Translations under genes and position numbers: made by a program
Shown here: in pieces, positions 1 to 7,391 of the stretch
How the letters are laid out: every line of letters starts with the position of its first letter
Numbering within the stretch: position 1 is the stretch's first letter
The notes under the pieces: model-generated
Databases searched by the model: none
Seen by the model: only the letters and a program-made list of their open reading frames with translations
What the model was told of the DNA's origin: nothing
NCBI GenBank assembly: GCA_028285105.1
Contig: JANQQE010000029.1
Span: 104,256-140,139, forward strand
Length of the DNA stretch: 35,884 nt
Direction of reading: 5' to 3'
From: Alphaproteobacteria bacterium
GTDB taxonomy: Bacteria; Planctomycetota; Phycisphaerae; UBA1845

Positions 1-258
1 TGCCCGGCCAGTCTGAACATCGACAATCGCAAAAGGAACCTGCGACCCGTCAGTCGCGTCGGCCAGCGTCGATTCAATCCAACCGCGACAATCGTCCCGA
101 ACCACCCCAGCCGCCAAAGGCATGTACGCCCAAATCGCAGCGTCGTCGGCAGCAGCGGCCAAGTCGTCGGCATGGACAAAGTTGAGCGGCTCGATTCGAA
201 CGCGGTCGGAATAGAGTGCCGTTGGCTGTGGATCAAATTTCTTTGTAGTACTCAACAA
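1..258 (-). CDS. GNAT N-acetyltransferase, RimJ/RimL type (N-terminal part, cut by window edge)
   Basis: Reading the minus strand from 258 to the window edge gives an open frame of 86 codons. It contains a segment RVRIEPLNFVHADDLAAAA, then WAYMPLAAG and FAIVDVQTGRA. This order (R-V-x-L/I-E-P-L, a mid W-x-Y-M-P-L, then F-A-I-V-D-x-x-T-G-x-A) is typical of the first half of Acetyltransf_3 (RimJ/RimL-like) GNAT proteins, which move an acetyl group from acetyl-CoA to an amine. The acetyl-CoA-binding half lies outside the window. No ATG is available: an in-frame TAA lies at 283-285, so the best starts are the adjacent TTG codons at 258 and 255, with only a weak GGA upstream. The zinc-ribbon gene upstream ends 25 bp before in the same frame, so co-transcription is likely. 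The substrate cannot be inferred. Confidence 0.7.
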   Translation of the reverse strand, partial: MLSTTKKFDPQPTALYSDRVRIEPLNFVHADDLAAAADDAAIWAYMPLAAGVVRDDCRGWIESTLADATDGSQVPFAIVDVQTGRA

Positions 259-282
259 CGGTCCATTCCGTGTTTGGTCAAC

Positions 283-603
283 TTAGTCGTGCCACTTATG
301 CCCGCAGTGAAAACACTGCTTACTCGAATTTGTTCGAAGCCAACGTCCGCACTCGGGACAGGGCGAAGAATTCATCTGCCCCTTGCGCTGGACAGGTTTG
401 TTCAAATGGAGTTTCCATGATTTCGCCTGTTGCTCGCTAAGCCCAGTTTCCATTGCAATCTGCGTTGAAGGTGTCTTGCCGAGACTCCACTCGTCAACTT
501 TCATTTGGTCCGATGGGGCTAAATCGTGAAACACCGGCACATGAATGCCGCACTCGCCGCAGAACAAAAGGTCATAAATCCACTTGTTTCGTTCGGTTTC
601 CAT
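283..603 (-). CDS. Small zinc-ribbon protein of unknown function
   Basis: This 106-residue protein has two Cys clusters: C-G-E-C-G near residue 16 and, near the C-terminus, CPECGRWLRTNSSKQCFHCG, a classic C-x2-C-x(12)-C-x2-C zinc ribbon. The ATG at 603 is the only sensible start because a stop (TGA) lies just upstream in frame. The Shine-Dalgarno sequence is weak. The cysteine spacing and the absence of a signal peptide suggest a cytosolic zinc-binding or nucleic-acid-associated protein, but I do not recognise the family. It directly precedes the GNAT gene on the same strand and in the same reading frame, separated by one stop codon and 22 bp, so the two probably share a transcript. A sequencing error that split a single gene is possible but unlikely, since each part looks self-contained. 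Confidence 0.6.
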   Translation of the reverse strand: METERNKWIYDLLFCGECGIHVPVFHDLAPSDQMKVDEWSLGKTPSTQIAMETGLSEQQAKSWKLHLNKPVQRKGQMNSSPCPECGRWLRTNSSKQCFHCGHKWHD

Positions 604-980
604 CGTTCATCAAATACCGACTTGGGTGCCCCGCCCTTGAGCAAAGCGGATGGGTGGGGGCTGACTAATTCTCACATAACGCTAATCGCGCCACCACAGG
701 CCGATGGCCCGAACCTTTACCCTCGCCGGTTCGGCATTCCGCGCAATCTGACTCCTTGCTCAAGTATATATGATCCAGTCGAATGCTTGGAATCCAGCGA
801 AAATACGAATTGACCGGTCAAGTTGCGCCTCGGCCCCAGCCGCTTTAGAAACGGGTGTCAGTAAACCCTCATCGTCTTGAGTTTGTCATATGCAACGAAG
901 AACGCCCGCAGGCCTATGTCGAGACTTGCGGGCAATGGGGTTGATGTATTCGATTCTGTTGTCGGCTTCCCGCCGGGATA
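604..980. other. Intergenic stretch without a convincing gene
   Basis: The short open frames here on the plus strand run antisense to the zinc-ribbon gene and show no domain, signal peptide or ribosome-binding site. Apart from a modest inverted repeat near 904-933, just past the stop of the minus-strand gene, I see nothing definite. On the minus strand an A/T-rich patch around 765-775 could be part of the promoter of the zinc-ribbon gene, but no clear -35/-10 pair was found. Confidence 0.5.
904..933 (-). terminator. Possible terminator of the secretin-N-repeat gene
   Basis: GCCCGCA (904-910) pairs with TGCGGGC (927-933). On the minus strand the hairpin is followed by a T-rich but interrupted tract (GTTCTTCGTT). 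It lies 48 bp past the stop codon of the gene ending at 981. The stem is short and the loop is 16 nt, so the call is tentative. Confidence 0.35.
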
Positions 981-2180
981 TTAGCCGGTTTGGGACTGGC
1001 CTCGGCCTTGGTTTTGTTTGGTTACTTTGGCTTTTGCTTCCGGCGAAATCATTTTGACCAATTGCTTGATGGTTCGCTGATGTCTGCGAGCCGCACGGAT
1101 TTCGATGGTGTTGCCCGAGCGACCCACGAGGATGTCGGTGATGTCTGCCGGAGCGAACAGGTTGAACAGGTTGTCGGCATGGTGGTCCGGAAGATCATAC
1201 CGCATGGTGATGATTTCGTTGGGATTTCCTTTTCCTTTGCGCTGATTCTTGGCCTGCTTCTTCGCTTTTTTTGATTTCTTGGCTTTGTTTTCTTGTTTGG
1301 CGTGATGGTCGTGCGCTTCGTGGTGCATTGCGGCGTGACCTTCAGGCGAGTGGAGGGCGGCGGCCAGGTCTTCCAGTTTCTTGATGCGGTTTTCGAGGCG
1401 CTCTACTTTCTCGGCCAGTTCGCGACCTCGACGGTCGCCACCGCGGCGACCATTGCCTGCGCGACCTCCGTCGGCACGTTCACGATTGCCACCTCGTCTG
1501 CGCTCTGCACGATCGCCCCGGCCACGACGGTTTCCTTCGCCGTCATTGCGGGCGACCTTGCGCGCGGTAACGCTGTGCATTTTTTGAGGTGACATGCCCT
1601 GCTGAATGAGGGCAACGTCTGCGATGACGGCTTGGTCGCGCTTGGATGCTGCAACACCGATGCCGCCGCCTTGTCGCGATACCAGTACCGGAACATCCTC
1701 AAACGCCAACACCCGAAGCAGTGCCTCGCCAGCATCGCCGGGCAATTTGTAAACGGACTGCGAATCCCAGGTGCCCTGAAGTTCCTCAATGAACGCAGCG
1801 ACATCGGTTACTTCGCGGCCGGCTTCTCGCATCATCAATTCGGCGAGAGCATCCAGTGTAGACACTTCCTTGGCCGTTCCGCGAATGTGGATGCCCTGAT
1901 TGCGACGACCGACCAGCACCTTGACATCGTTTGGTGCAAGCAGGGCGAAGAACGCCTCGGCTTTTTCGGGCGGCAGGTCGAGGAGTTTTTCCACCGAGCG
2001 ATCGTCGGCACCCTGCGACGTGGCTATGATGGTAAGCGATTGTCCAATCCAGCCAGCCGCCATCGGAATACTTGCCGAAGCAGAAGTCGAACCCAGCAGC
2101 AACATCGCGCATGCAATTGCTCCGATTCGGTGGACGGGTTTCAGTTTCAAACGTTTGAAAACGGGAGTCGCATTCATCAT
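981..2180 (-). CDS. Secreted protein with three secretin-N-like repeats and an Arg/Gly- and His/Lys-rich middle
   Basis: The start chosen is ATG at 2180 (399 residues), because GGAG sits at 2188-2191, 7 nt upstream; the open frame continues upstream without support. Residues 1-35 form a signal peptide ending in STSASA. Three similar units follow at about 65-117, 141-193 and 326-378. Each has a Y/L-x-L-P start, a short helix with A-x-x-L/F, a strand with V-L-V-x-R, an I-x-I/V-x-A strand and a closing helix. This resembles the short N-terminal (N1/N2) domains of secretins, but there is no secretin pore domain. Between units 2 and 3 lie an Arg/Gly-rich stretch (217-252), a predicted coiled coil (254-276) and a His-rich then Lys-rich stretch (280-318). 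The basic linker suggests binding to an anionic polymer (nucleic acid, LPS or polysaccharide). Function is unknown; the secretin-N relation is inference from pattern only. Confidence 0.6.
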   Translation of the reverse strand: MMNATPVFKRLKLKPVHRIGAIACAMLLLGSTSASASIPMAAGWIGQSLTIIATSQGADDRSVEKLLDLPPEKAEAFFALLAPNDVKVLVGRRNQGIHIRGTAKEVSTLDALAELMMREAGREVTDVAAFIEELQGTWDSQSVYKLPGDAGEALLRVLAFEDVPVLVSRQGGGIGVAASKRDQAVIADVALIQQGMSPQKMHSVTARKVARNDGEGNRRGRGDRAERRRGGNRERADGGRAGNGRRGGDRRGRELAEKVERLENRIKKLEDLAAALHSPEGHAAMHHEAHDHHAKQENKAKKSKKAKKQAKNQRKGKGNPNEIITMRYDLPDHHADNLFNLFAPADITDILVGRSGNTIEIRAARRHQRTIKQLVKMISPEAKAKVTKQNQGRGQSQTG

Positions 2181-2187
2181 GGCCATG

Positions 2188-2191
2188 CTCC
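2188..2191 (-). promoter_or_regulatory. Shine-Dalgarno deciding the start of the secretin-N-repeat gene
   Basis: GGAG on the minus strand, 7 nt before ATG at 2180 and only 1 nt before ATG at 2186. The spacing favours 2180. The large in-frame extension to 2369 has no comparable site and would bury the signal peptide. Confidence 0.55.
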
Positions 2192-2424
2192 TTTGAGAAT
2201 TTGCGTTAGTTTGCCAACGTGCCACTGCTCCGTCGGCAGTGCGTCGTTGCGGCTCATCGATAAAGCACTGCTCACAGAGCAGTGCCACACATCCGGCGGC
2301 AGTGGGAATACATGTTTGCGCTCCGGATCGCCTCACCATGATACGCCAATCCGCTGCCCGCGGTTGCAATTAGTTGTAAGGCGTAACGCTGTGGCCGCTC
2401 GCGGTTAGCACACCACAGTTCGTG

Positions 2425-3186
2425 TCAGGTGGTGGTTCGAGTCACCATATAGACGTTCTCGACGATCAAACCGGGGTCGTGGCTGACGCGAGGGTCGTCG
2501 CGCAGGGTCTCGTCGATGAAGCGTTTAACCCCGGGGAAGTTGTGATCGTGGAAGATGATAAGCCCGCCCGGTTCGACGTGCTTGTGCCAATTCTCGAAAT
2601 CGTTGCGGACGCCTTCGTAGGAATGGTCGGCATCGATGAACAGGACGCGGATTGGTTTGCCGGGGTACTCGCCAGCCCAATGATCGGTTCGCCCGACGAG
2701 GGGGGTCACGCGATTTTCGTGACCGGCTTGTGCGATGCGCTTGGAGAATTCGGCGTAAGTGCTGCCGCCAAATCCGGCGACGGATGGATAGGTCTGCCCG
2801 AACTCCATCGTGCCTTCGAATGTATCGACGGCATACACATGACTGTTGCCGCGCTGTTGACAGGCGGTGGCAAGATAGCACGTGGTCAAACCCGTCCACG
2901 AACCGAGTTCCACGACGTCGCCATCACCCGGCCAACGCAAAACGTACTCATAGATGGCGAGCAGTTGTTCGACGGGCATCATGCCATCGCCGGGCGACCA
3001 GTGGATGCGCTTCCAAAGTTGAATCAATCCGCGAAGGGCTTGCGGTTTGAGTTCGAGCGCGTCAAAAGGGGTGAAGGCTTTGCGGGCGAGTCCGAGCTTT
3101 CGGATCGAGCGGACAAAACTTCGGGCAAGCACGTGCCCACCGGTGGTGTTGCAAAGCGAGTAGTAGCACTGACCAGCCAATGACAT
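2425..3186 (-). CDS. Class I SAM-dependent methyltransferase (Methyltransf_24-like)
   Basis: The protein has 253 residues from ATG at 3186, preceded by GGGGA at 8-nt spacing; the open frame continues upstream to 3516 but overlaps the OmpA terminator and gene. VVELGSWTGLTTCYLA is the glycine-rich SAM-binding loop (motif I), followed by an acidic residue at the end of strand 2 (AVDTFEG). VLFIDADHSYEGV and GGLIIFHDHNFPGV are the D-x-D-H and H-D-H signatures of the Methyltransf_24 group, many of which act in sugar or secondary-metabolite modification and bind a metal through these acidic/His residues. The N-terminal part (FDALELKPQALRG) gives no further clue. It stands alone between two unrelated genes, so its substrate is unknown. 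Two other proteins of similar fold occur at 20797 and 25033. Confidence 0.75.
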   Translation of the reverse strand: MSLAGQCYYSLCNTTGGHVLARSFVRSIRKLGLARKAFTPFDALELKPQALRGLIQLWKRIHWSPGDGMMPVEQLLAIYEYVLRWPGDGDVVELGSWTGLTTCYLATACQQRGNSHVYAVDTFEGTMEFGQTYPSVAGFGGSTYAEFSKRIAQAGHENRVTPLVGRTDHWAGEYPGKPIRVLFIDADHSYEGVRNDFENWHKHVEPGGLIIFHDHNFPGVKRFIDETLRDDPRVSHDPGLIVENVYMVTRTTT

Positions 3187-3330
3187 AGGAACGATCCCCG
3201 CGAGTGCGCATTGTTTTGACGATGGACGTGCGCTCAACGGTTTATCGGACGAAAGGTGGAGCGTCTTTATTTGGTTGCTGAAGGTATTGTTTGGGGCTTG
3301 AATCAAAGGGTCTTGGGGAAGGGCGGACAC

Positions 3331-3366
3331 AAAAAAACCTGCCTCCGATGGGTCATCGAAGGCAGG
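3331..3366 (-). terminator. Intrinsic terminator of the OmpA-type gene
   Basis: On the minus strand a stem CCTGCCT / AGGCAGG, with an inner CGATG / CATCG extension around one mismatch and a 3-nt loop, is followed at once by seven T residues (complement of the A-run at 3331-3337). It lies 29 bp past the stop of the OmpA-type gene and ahead of the methyltransferase, so the two are probably separate transcription units. Confidence 0.85.
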
Positions 3367-3394
3367 CGAATTGATTTTGGATTCTTCGCGAAAA

Positions 3395-4111
3395 CTAACG
3401 ACGCGCGGTTTGGATGTCGGCATCGAGGGCGAAGATTTCGACGCGACGGTTTTGCTTGCGATTCGATTCGTTTGAATTCGGAACGCGCGGGCGGCTGTCA
3501 CCACAACCGCAGGCAACCAGACGATCGCGACTGATGCCTTCCTTGCTCAACCAACGAACGACCGACGCGGCGCGCTCAGTGCTGAGTTCAAGATTGTCCT
3601 TCCAACCGCTCTTCTTGATTGGCGTGTTGTCGGTGTGACCGTAAACGAGAATATCTTTGTTCGGGTATTCGCGTCGAATCGCATCGGCGATGCGCGAGAG
3701 ATCGCTTGTGGCGCCGCCGAGCAGTTTGGCTTTGCCCGGTCCGAAGAGTACCGAACCTTCAACTGCGATCATTGCACCACCGGGTACTGCCGTCCAACCG
3801 CTTGGCACCTGCGGTTGCGGTGCGGCTTGCTGCTGAATGATTGGTTGAGGGCGCGGTTGATTGCGCAGCGATGCGATCTCGCCATTAAGGCGCGAGTTTT
3901 GACCGCGGGCTGACGCCAACTCGCTTTGACATCGATCATTGGCGCTGCGTAGTGCGGACAGTTCGTCTTGCGAAGCGGTGAGGTCTTCGAGGAGTTGCTG
4001 ATTGCTTTCCTCGAGCATGACGATGCGGTTTTTCTTGTCTTCGCAACCGGTGGCGAGCGACAGCATGCTGGCAAATGCGACGGTCAGAATTGCAGATTTG
4101 GCGCGGAACAT
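3395..4111 (-). CDS. OmpA-family peptidoglycan-binding lipoprotein (Pal/MotB-like C-terminus)
   Basis: The protein has 238 residues. A signal peptide ends in the lipobox LATGC, so Cys23 is the likely lipidated residue. Residues 27-83 are predicted coiled coil, followed by a Pro/Gln linker (84-103). The C-terminal OmpA domain (about 110-230) shows VYGHTDNTPI, NLELSTERAASVVRWL, GCGDSRPRVPN and NRKQNRRVEI, the residues that contact diaminopimelate in peptidoglycan. The start ATG at 4111 has GGAGG at 9-nt spacing. The expected role is to tether the outer membrane to the cell wall. It differs from Pal in its coiled-coil spacer, which may set the distance to the wall. A strong terminator follows. 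No tol genes are nearby, so I do not assign a symbol. Confidence 0.88.
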   Translation of the reverse strand: MFRAKSAILTVAFASMLSLATGCEDKKNRIVMLEESNQQLLEDLTASQDELSALRSANDRCQSELASARGQNSRLNGEIASLRNQPRPQPIIQQQAAPQPQVPSGWTAVPGGAMIAVEGSVLFGPGKAKLLGGATSDLSRIADAIRREYPNKDILVYGHTDNTPIKKSGWKDNLELSTERAASVVRWLSKEGISRDRLVACGCGDSRPRVPNSNESNRKQNRRVEIFALDADIQTARR

Positions 4112-4231
4112 TTCTTCATACCTCCAATGTAAACACGGTTATTTCGTTCGATCCCGTGAGGGATTCCATTCCCAAATTTCTTGATTCGATATTCAGTTGT
4201 TTCGACCCGACGGGCGTTTGCGAATCCAAAC

Positions 4232-4621
4232 CTACGATTCGTTTCCGTCGACGGGTGTATGGTCTTTTGGGGTGGCTGCCTTGGTCGTCAACGTACCCGA
4301 TGCTTTTGATTCATCTTGATCGAGGCGTTTCATGAGTTCGTCCTGGCGCTTCTTGGTTTGCAATTCTTCCTCGTGTTTCTTGAGTGTCTTGAGATCCTTC
4401 ACCACCCCGAATGCAAACCGGAGTGTGATCCAAGCGAGGACGGCAAACATCGCCGTAACGAACATCAGCCACAAAACATTGATTTCTTCAAACCGATAAA
4501 GAAACCAGACGGTCACCTGATTCTGACGGTTTTTCCAAATCATCAAAAGGATGAATAGGGCAAACAGGATAATCAGGATGAGCTTAGAATAGACCTTGAA
4601 GCGTTGTATAGCAAGGTTCAT
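4232..4621 (-). CDS. Small two-helix membrane protein, LapA (DUF1049)-like
   Basis: The protein has 129 residues. Transmembrane helices lie at about 12-29 and 47-69, separated by a short loop (VTVWFLYRFEEINVLWLM) whose N-Q-x-x-V-W-F pattern followed by the second helix matches the LapA/DUF1049 layout. LapA proteins act in assembly of lipopolysaccharide or other envelope components. A charged coiled coil (73-105) follows and the tail is polar. The start lies 11 bp after the stop of the prepilin peptidase gene on the same strand, so the two are likely co-transcribed. The family link is moderate; the two-helix topology is clear. Confidence 0.6.
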   Translation of the reverse strand: MNLAIQRFKVYSKLILIILFALFILLMIWKNRQNQVTVWFLYRFEEINVLWLMFVTAMFAVLAWITLRFAFGVVKDLKTLKKHEEELQTKKRQDELMKRLDQDESKASGTLTTKAATPKDHTPVDGNES

Positions 4622-4632
4622 TTGTTCGTCGC

Positions 4633-6195
4633 TCAGTGGGTGGTTGTGACTTTTTCAAAAAGCACAGGTAGAAAATCAAACAGGTATTCCATATTGCGAA
4701 TCGGTTTCGATGCCATGATTGGATCGTAGAACAAGACCACGATCAGGAAAGCGATCGACAACCACGGTCCGAGCGGAATCGCGCGCGTGCGTTTGATTGG
4801 CAGCATCATCAACCAACCGACCACCGCAAGTATCGAACATAGAATAAACCCGACCAACACTGTCGGCCAACCGCAAACGCAGCCAGCCGCGGCCATCATG
4901 TGAATGTCACCGCTACCGAATGCTTCGCGACCCATCAGCAATGTCGCAACAATGCGAACGAACCAGCCGATCCCACCGCCGATCAGGAAGCCAGCCGCAG
5001 CAGTCGCGATTCCGCGCATCGGCATCCAATCGGAGGTGAGTTCCCATTGCAGGATGCTGTCGAACATAGGGCCCGTTTGCGCGCAAGATGCGCCATAGAA
5101 CCAAGTTACGCCACCCAGCCCAATCGTTGGCAGCAGAATCAGCAGCTCAAGAAGCACAGTGCGGCGGGCGGTCGATTTCTCCGATTCGATGGATTCGATG
5201 ATCTCAACGTCGGACTCTCGCGGCTCGCTGCCACCCATCTGAATGAGGAAGAACAGGAATATCAGACCGGGCAGCCAACGGGCGGTGTTCGAGAGCGATT
5301 TGCTCATGCCAGCCCCATCGAGCAGCGCTCCGACTGCAAGGATCAGGATGCTCGATGCGACCGCAATCAAGCCGAGGGCACCCAGGAGTTGCCGCATTCC
5401 GGTCTTTCCGTCAGGGCTTGGTTGGGCTGAGGGGTGATCATGCTCGTCGGGCACATGGTTGCCGTCCGTTGAATTGGACTCCGCTGCGACTTCATCTGTG
5501 CGGGAAGTGTTTTCTTCGTCGGTTGACTCCGAAAGAGCAATTTCCATTGGTGGATACATGAATCTGCGCACGACGAAGAACGTCAGCATCAGCGTTACCA
5601 CCCCGACGATGCTGCCAGCGGCTAAACCGGTTGAAGGTCGTGGCCATTGCGACGTGCGCTCCGGCGTCCAGAGGGCATGCAGGCAGAAACCGGCGACGGT
5701 GGCCATCGTTGTGAATCGAATATCGACCCAGTAATGCTCCATGTCGATCGCCGACATTGCGAGCAGGGACATCATCAGAATGATGTGGGCGAGGAGGATC
5801 GGCCAATCTTCACCGAGTTGCCACGTCATGCCCGGGTAATCGACGATGACGCCCGTGTGCGTGTGGGCGATGAGGAATGCGTCGAGCAACAGCAGGACGA
5901 CCAGACCAGCGGTCAATTCGAGCAGGGGATAACGGACGGATATCTTGTTTTTGCATACCCGACACTTACCGCCCAATCGCAGGAAGCTGAATACAGGGAG
6001 GTTGTCGTACCAGTGGATGCGGGAGTTACAGTTGGGGCAGAATGACCACTTCGGATCGCCGAGGGCAATTTCGCGAGGCAGGCGATAAATGATCACGTTG
6101 AGAAAACTGCCGATGCACAGGCCAAACGCGCATAGAAATCCGAGCCACCAGATGATCTCGACGGTGAAGCCAACTCCATTCGACGCCAGAATCAT
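4633..6195 (-). CDS. Prepilin peptidase / N-methyltransferase (type IV leader peptidase) with a large internal insertion
   Basis: The protein has 520 residues, against about 250-290 for usual PilD. The N-terminal DiS_P_DiS domain has the four zinc cysteines (C53, C56, C78, C81) in FCPNCNSRIHWYDNLPVFSF and CRVCKNKISVRYPLLEL. The catalytic aspartates are D151 (SAIDMEHYWVD) and D430 in the family motif FGSGD. They normally lie about 60-70 residues apart; here the gap is 279. The extra part holds a polar, acidic, His-containing stretch (222-265), two or more added transmembrane helices (about 268-292 and 305-320) and a second polar loop (321-345). The enzyme cleaves type IV pilin or type II secretion pseudopilin leaders at the inner membrane. 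No pilin or secretion gene lies in the window. Confidence 0.88.
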   Translation of the reverse strand: MILASNGVGFTVEIIWWLGFLCAFGLCIGSFLNVIIYRLPREIALGDPKWSFCPNCNSRIHWYDNLPVFSFLRLGGKCRVCKNKISVRYPLLELTAGLVVLLLLDAFLIAHTHTGVIVDYPGMTWQLGEDWPILLAHIILMMSLLAMSAIDMEHYWVDIRFTTMATVAGFCLHALWTPERTSQWPRPSTGLAAGSIVGVVTLMLTFFVVRRFMYPPMEIALSESTDEENTSRTDEVAAESNSTDGNHVPDEHDHPSAQPSPDGKTGMRQLLGALGLIAVASSILILAVGALLDGAGMSKSLSNTARWLPGLIFLFFLIQMGGSEPRESDVEIIESIESEKSTARRTVLLELLILLPTIGLGGVTWFYGASCAQTGPMFDSILQWELTSDWMPMRGIATAAAGFLIGGGIGWFVRIVATLLMGREAFGSGDIHMMAAAGCVCGWPTVLVGFILCSILAVVGWLMMLPIKRTRAIPLGPWLSIAFLIVVLFYDPIMASKPIRNMEYLFDFLPVLFEKVTTTH

Positions 6196-6309
6196 GTAAC
6201 GCTACCGGGAAACGAGTGGGACGGGTTTCAAGAGATGTGCCATTGCACTGTCCCAATGGTCCGAACAAGAGACGTGCAATTCTCTGCCAAGCCGTATGTT
6301 GTGCGGTGG

Positions 6310-6549
6310 CTAGAGCTTGTTGTGCGTGCCGTCACAAAATGGCAGGTTGCAGCTTTGATGGCATTGGCAGATTGCGACCGTGCCGTTTTCTGTGACTTCC
6401 CGGACCATCGGGCCAACGCCCACGTCTTTTCGCTTATGAGCCCCGTCGCAATAGGGCAGATTGCCCGAGTGCCCGCACATGCAGTAGGCCTTCGTGCCGG
6501 GGGTTTCTGCAACCACGATCGGTCGGGTGTCATGAATTTGATCTGTCAT
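6310..6549 (-). CDS. Tandem CDGSH-type iron-sulfur protein
   Basis: The protein has 79 residues from ATG at 6549, with AAGGA at 7-nt spacing; upstream in-frame residues have no support and overlap the acyltransferase gene. It holds two complete motifs of the form C-x-C-x2-S/T-x3-P-x-C-D-G-x-H: CMCGHSGNLPYCDGAH and CQCHQSCNLPFCDGTH. Each is expected to bind one [2Fe-2S] cluster through three Cys and one His, as in mitoNEET-family proteins. Bacterial members with two motifs are small soluble proteins with proposed roles in redox sensing or cluster transfer. It is the last gene of a probable surE - acyltransferase - CDGSH run on the minus strand, 118 bp after the acyltransferase stop. Confidence 0.88.
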   Translation of the reverse strand: MTDQIHDTRPIVVAETPGTKAYCMCGHSGNLPYCDGAHKRKDVGVGPMVREVTENGTVAICQCHQSCNLPFCDGTHNKL

Positions 6550-6667
6550 TGGATTTTCCTTGCAGCGATGCATTCCTTGCAACCGGGCCACACTTGGCGA
6601 GGGTTCATGGCAATGGTTCGATCCACAGCGTACCAGCCAGAATTGCCCGTTCGCCCAACCCGTTGAT

Positions 6668-7336
6668 CTACCCGGGATCATACCCGATCGGAGGCTTTCC
6701 CGCACGCATTAGCAGTTGATTGTGCAATTGACGCAGGTGTTGGGTCAAATGAGTGGCCGCTTCAGAAGGATTCTGTCCTTCAAACGAAGTCGGTCCGATG
6801 AGTCGCCCGAACTGAATCCACAAGCGTGCAGGCTTGGGCAGCAACGCCGACCGCGGCCAGGCGTCGAACGCACCTTCGACAGCCACGGGAAGAACCGGCA
6901 CGTTGGCTCGCCGCATCAGGTGGATGATTCCCGGTTGGCATTCGCCGATTCGCCCATCCTGCGATCGTGTCCCTTCCGGAAACAGCAGCAGTGCGCCGTT
7001 CGATTTCAAGATTCGCAGCGATGTCTTGAACGATGCGAAGTCGGTCGTACTTTGCTTGACGGGAAACGCATTGTGGATGCGGATCAGGGCGCTCAAACCG
7101 GGCACACGAAAGAGCGAGTCGCGGGCCATGTAATGCAGCGGGCGGCCCGTCATCGCACCGATCAGCGGCGGATCGAGGAAACTCTGATGGTTGCAGGCGA
7201 GCAGGACCGCTCCGCGTTTTGGCAAATGCTCCCGTCCGAACAACCGCACCTGACACATCAGGCTGAACAATCCGCCCAGCCCAATCGTGCTGGCGCGGTA
7301 GATCAGTTTCCGGGGTGTGTCGAATATCGAATTCAT
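6668..7336 (-). CDS. plsC: 1-acyl-sn-glycerol-3-phosphate acyltransferase family protein (PlsC-like)
   Basis: ATG at 7336 gives 222 residues; an in-frame TTG at 7360 would add 8. Neither has a clear Shine-Dalgarno. ACNHQSFLDPPL contains the catalytic H-x4-D, and LLLFPEGTRSQDG is the phosphate-binding motif III (F-P-E-G-T-R-S). NAFPVKQ and VPVLPVAVEGA match motifs II and IV. The family acylates lysophosphatidate to phosphatidate at the inner membrane; the N-terminal segment (about 10-30) is hydrophobic enough to be membrane associated. The gene lies 55 bp after surE on the same strand. A paralogous acyltransferase for other lipids cannot be excluded. Confidence 0.87.
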   Translation of the reverse strand: MNSIFDTPRKLIYRASTIGLGGLFSLMCQVRLFGREHLPKRGAVLLACNHQSFLDPPLIGAMTGRPLHYMARDSLFRVPGLSALIRIHNAFPVKQSTTDFASFKTSLRILKSNGALLLFPEGTRSQDGRIGECQPGIIHLMRRANVPVLPVAVEGAFDAWPRSALLPKPARLWIQFGRLIGPTSFEGQNPSEAATHLTQHLRQLHNQLLMRAGKPPIGYDPG

Positions 7337-7391
7337 CGAAGGCGCAGTCGTGAATCGCAACGAGTGCAGGTTTGGTTTGAAGCAAGTGATG

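Noticed and set aside
1632..2408. A 258-codon open frame on the plus strand
   Set aside because: It is antisense to the secretin-N-repeat gene, has no ribosome-binding site or domain, and its composition reflects the opposite strand.
2422..3183. A 253-codon plus-strand open frame
   Set aside because: It mirrors the methyltransferase gene almost exactly; the minus strand shows a clear SAM-binding motif while this frame has no domain.
3187..3516. N-terminal extension of the methyltransferase
   Set aside because: It covers the OmpA terminator and the end of the OmpA gene, and GGGGA supports the ATG at 3186.
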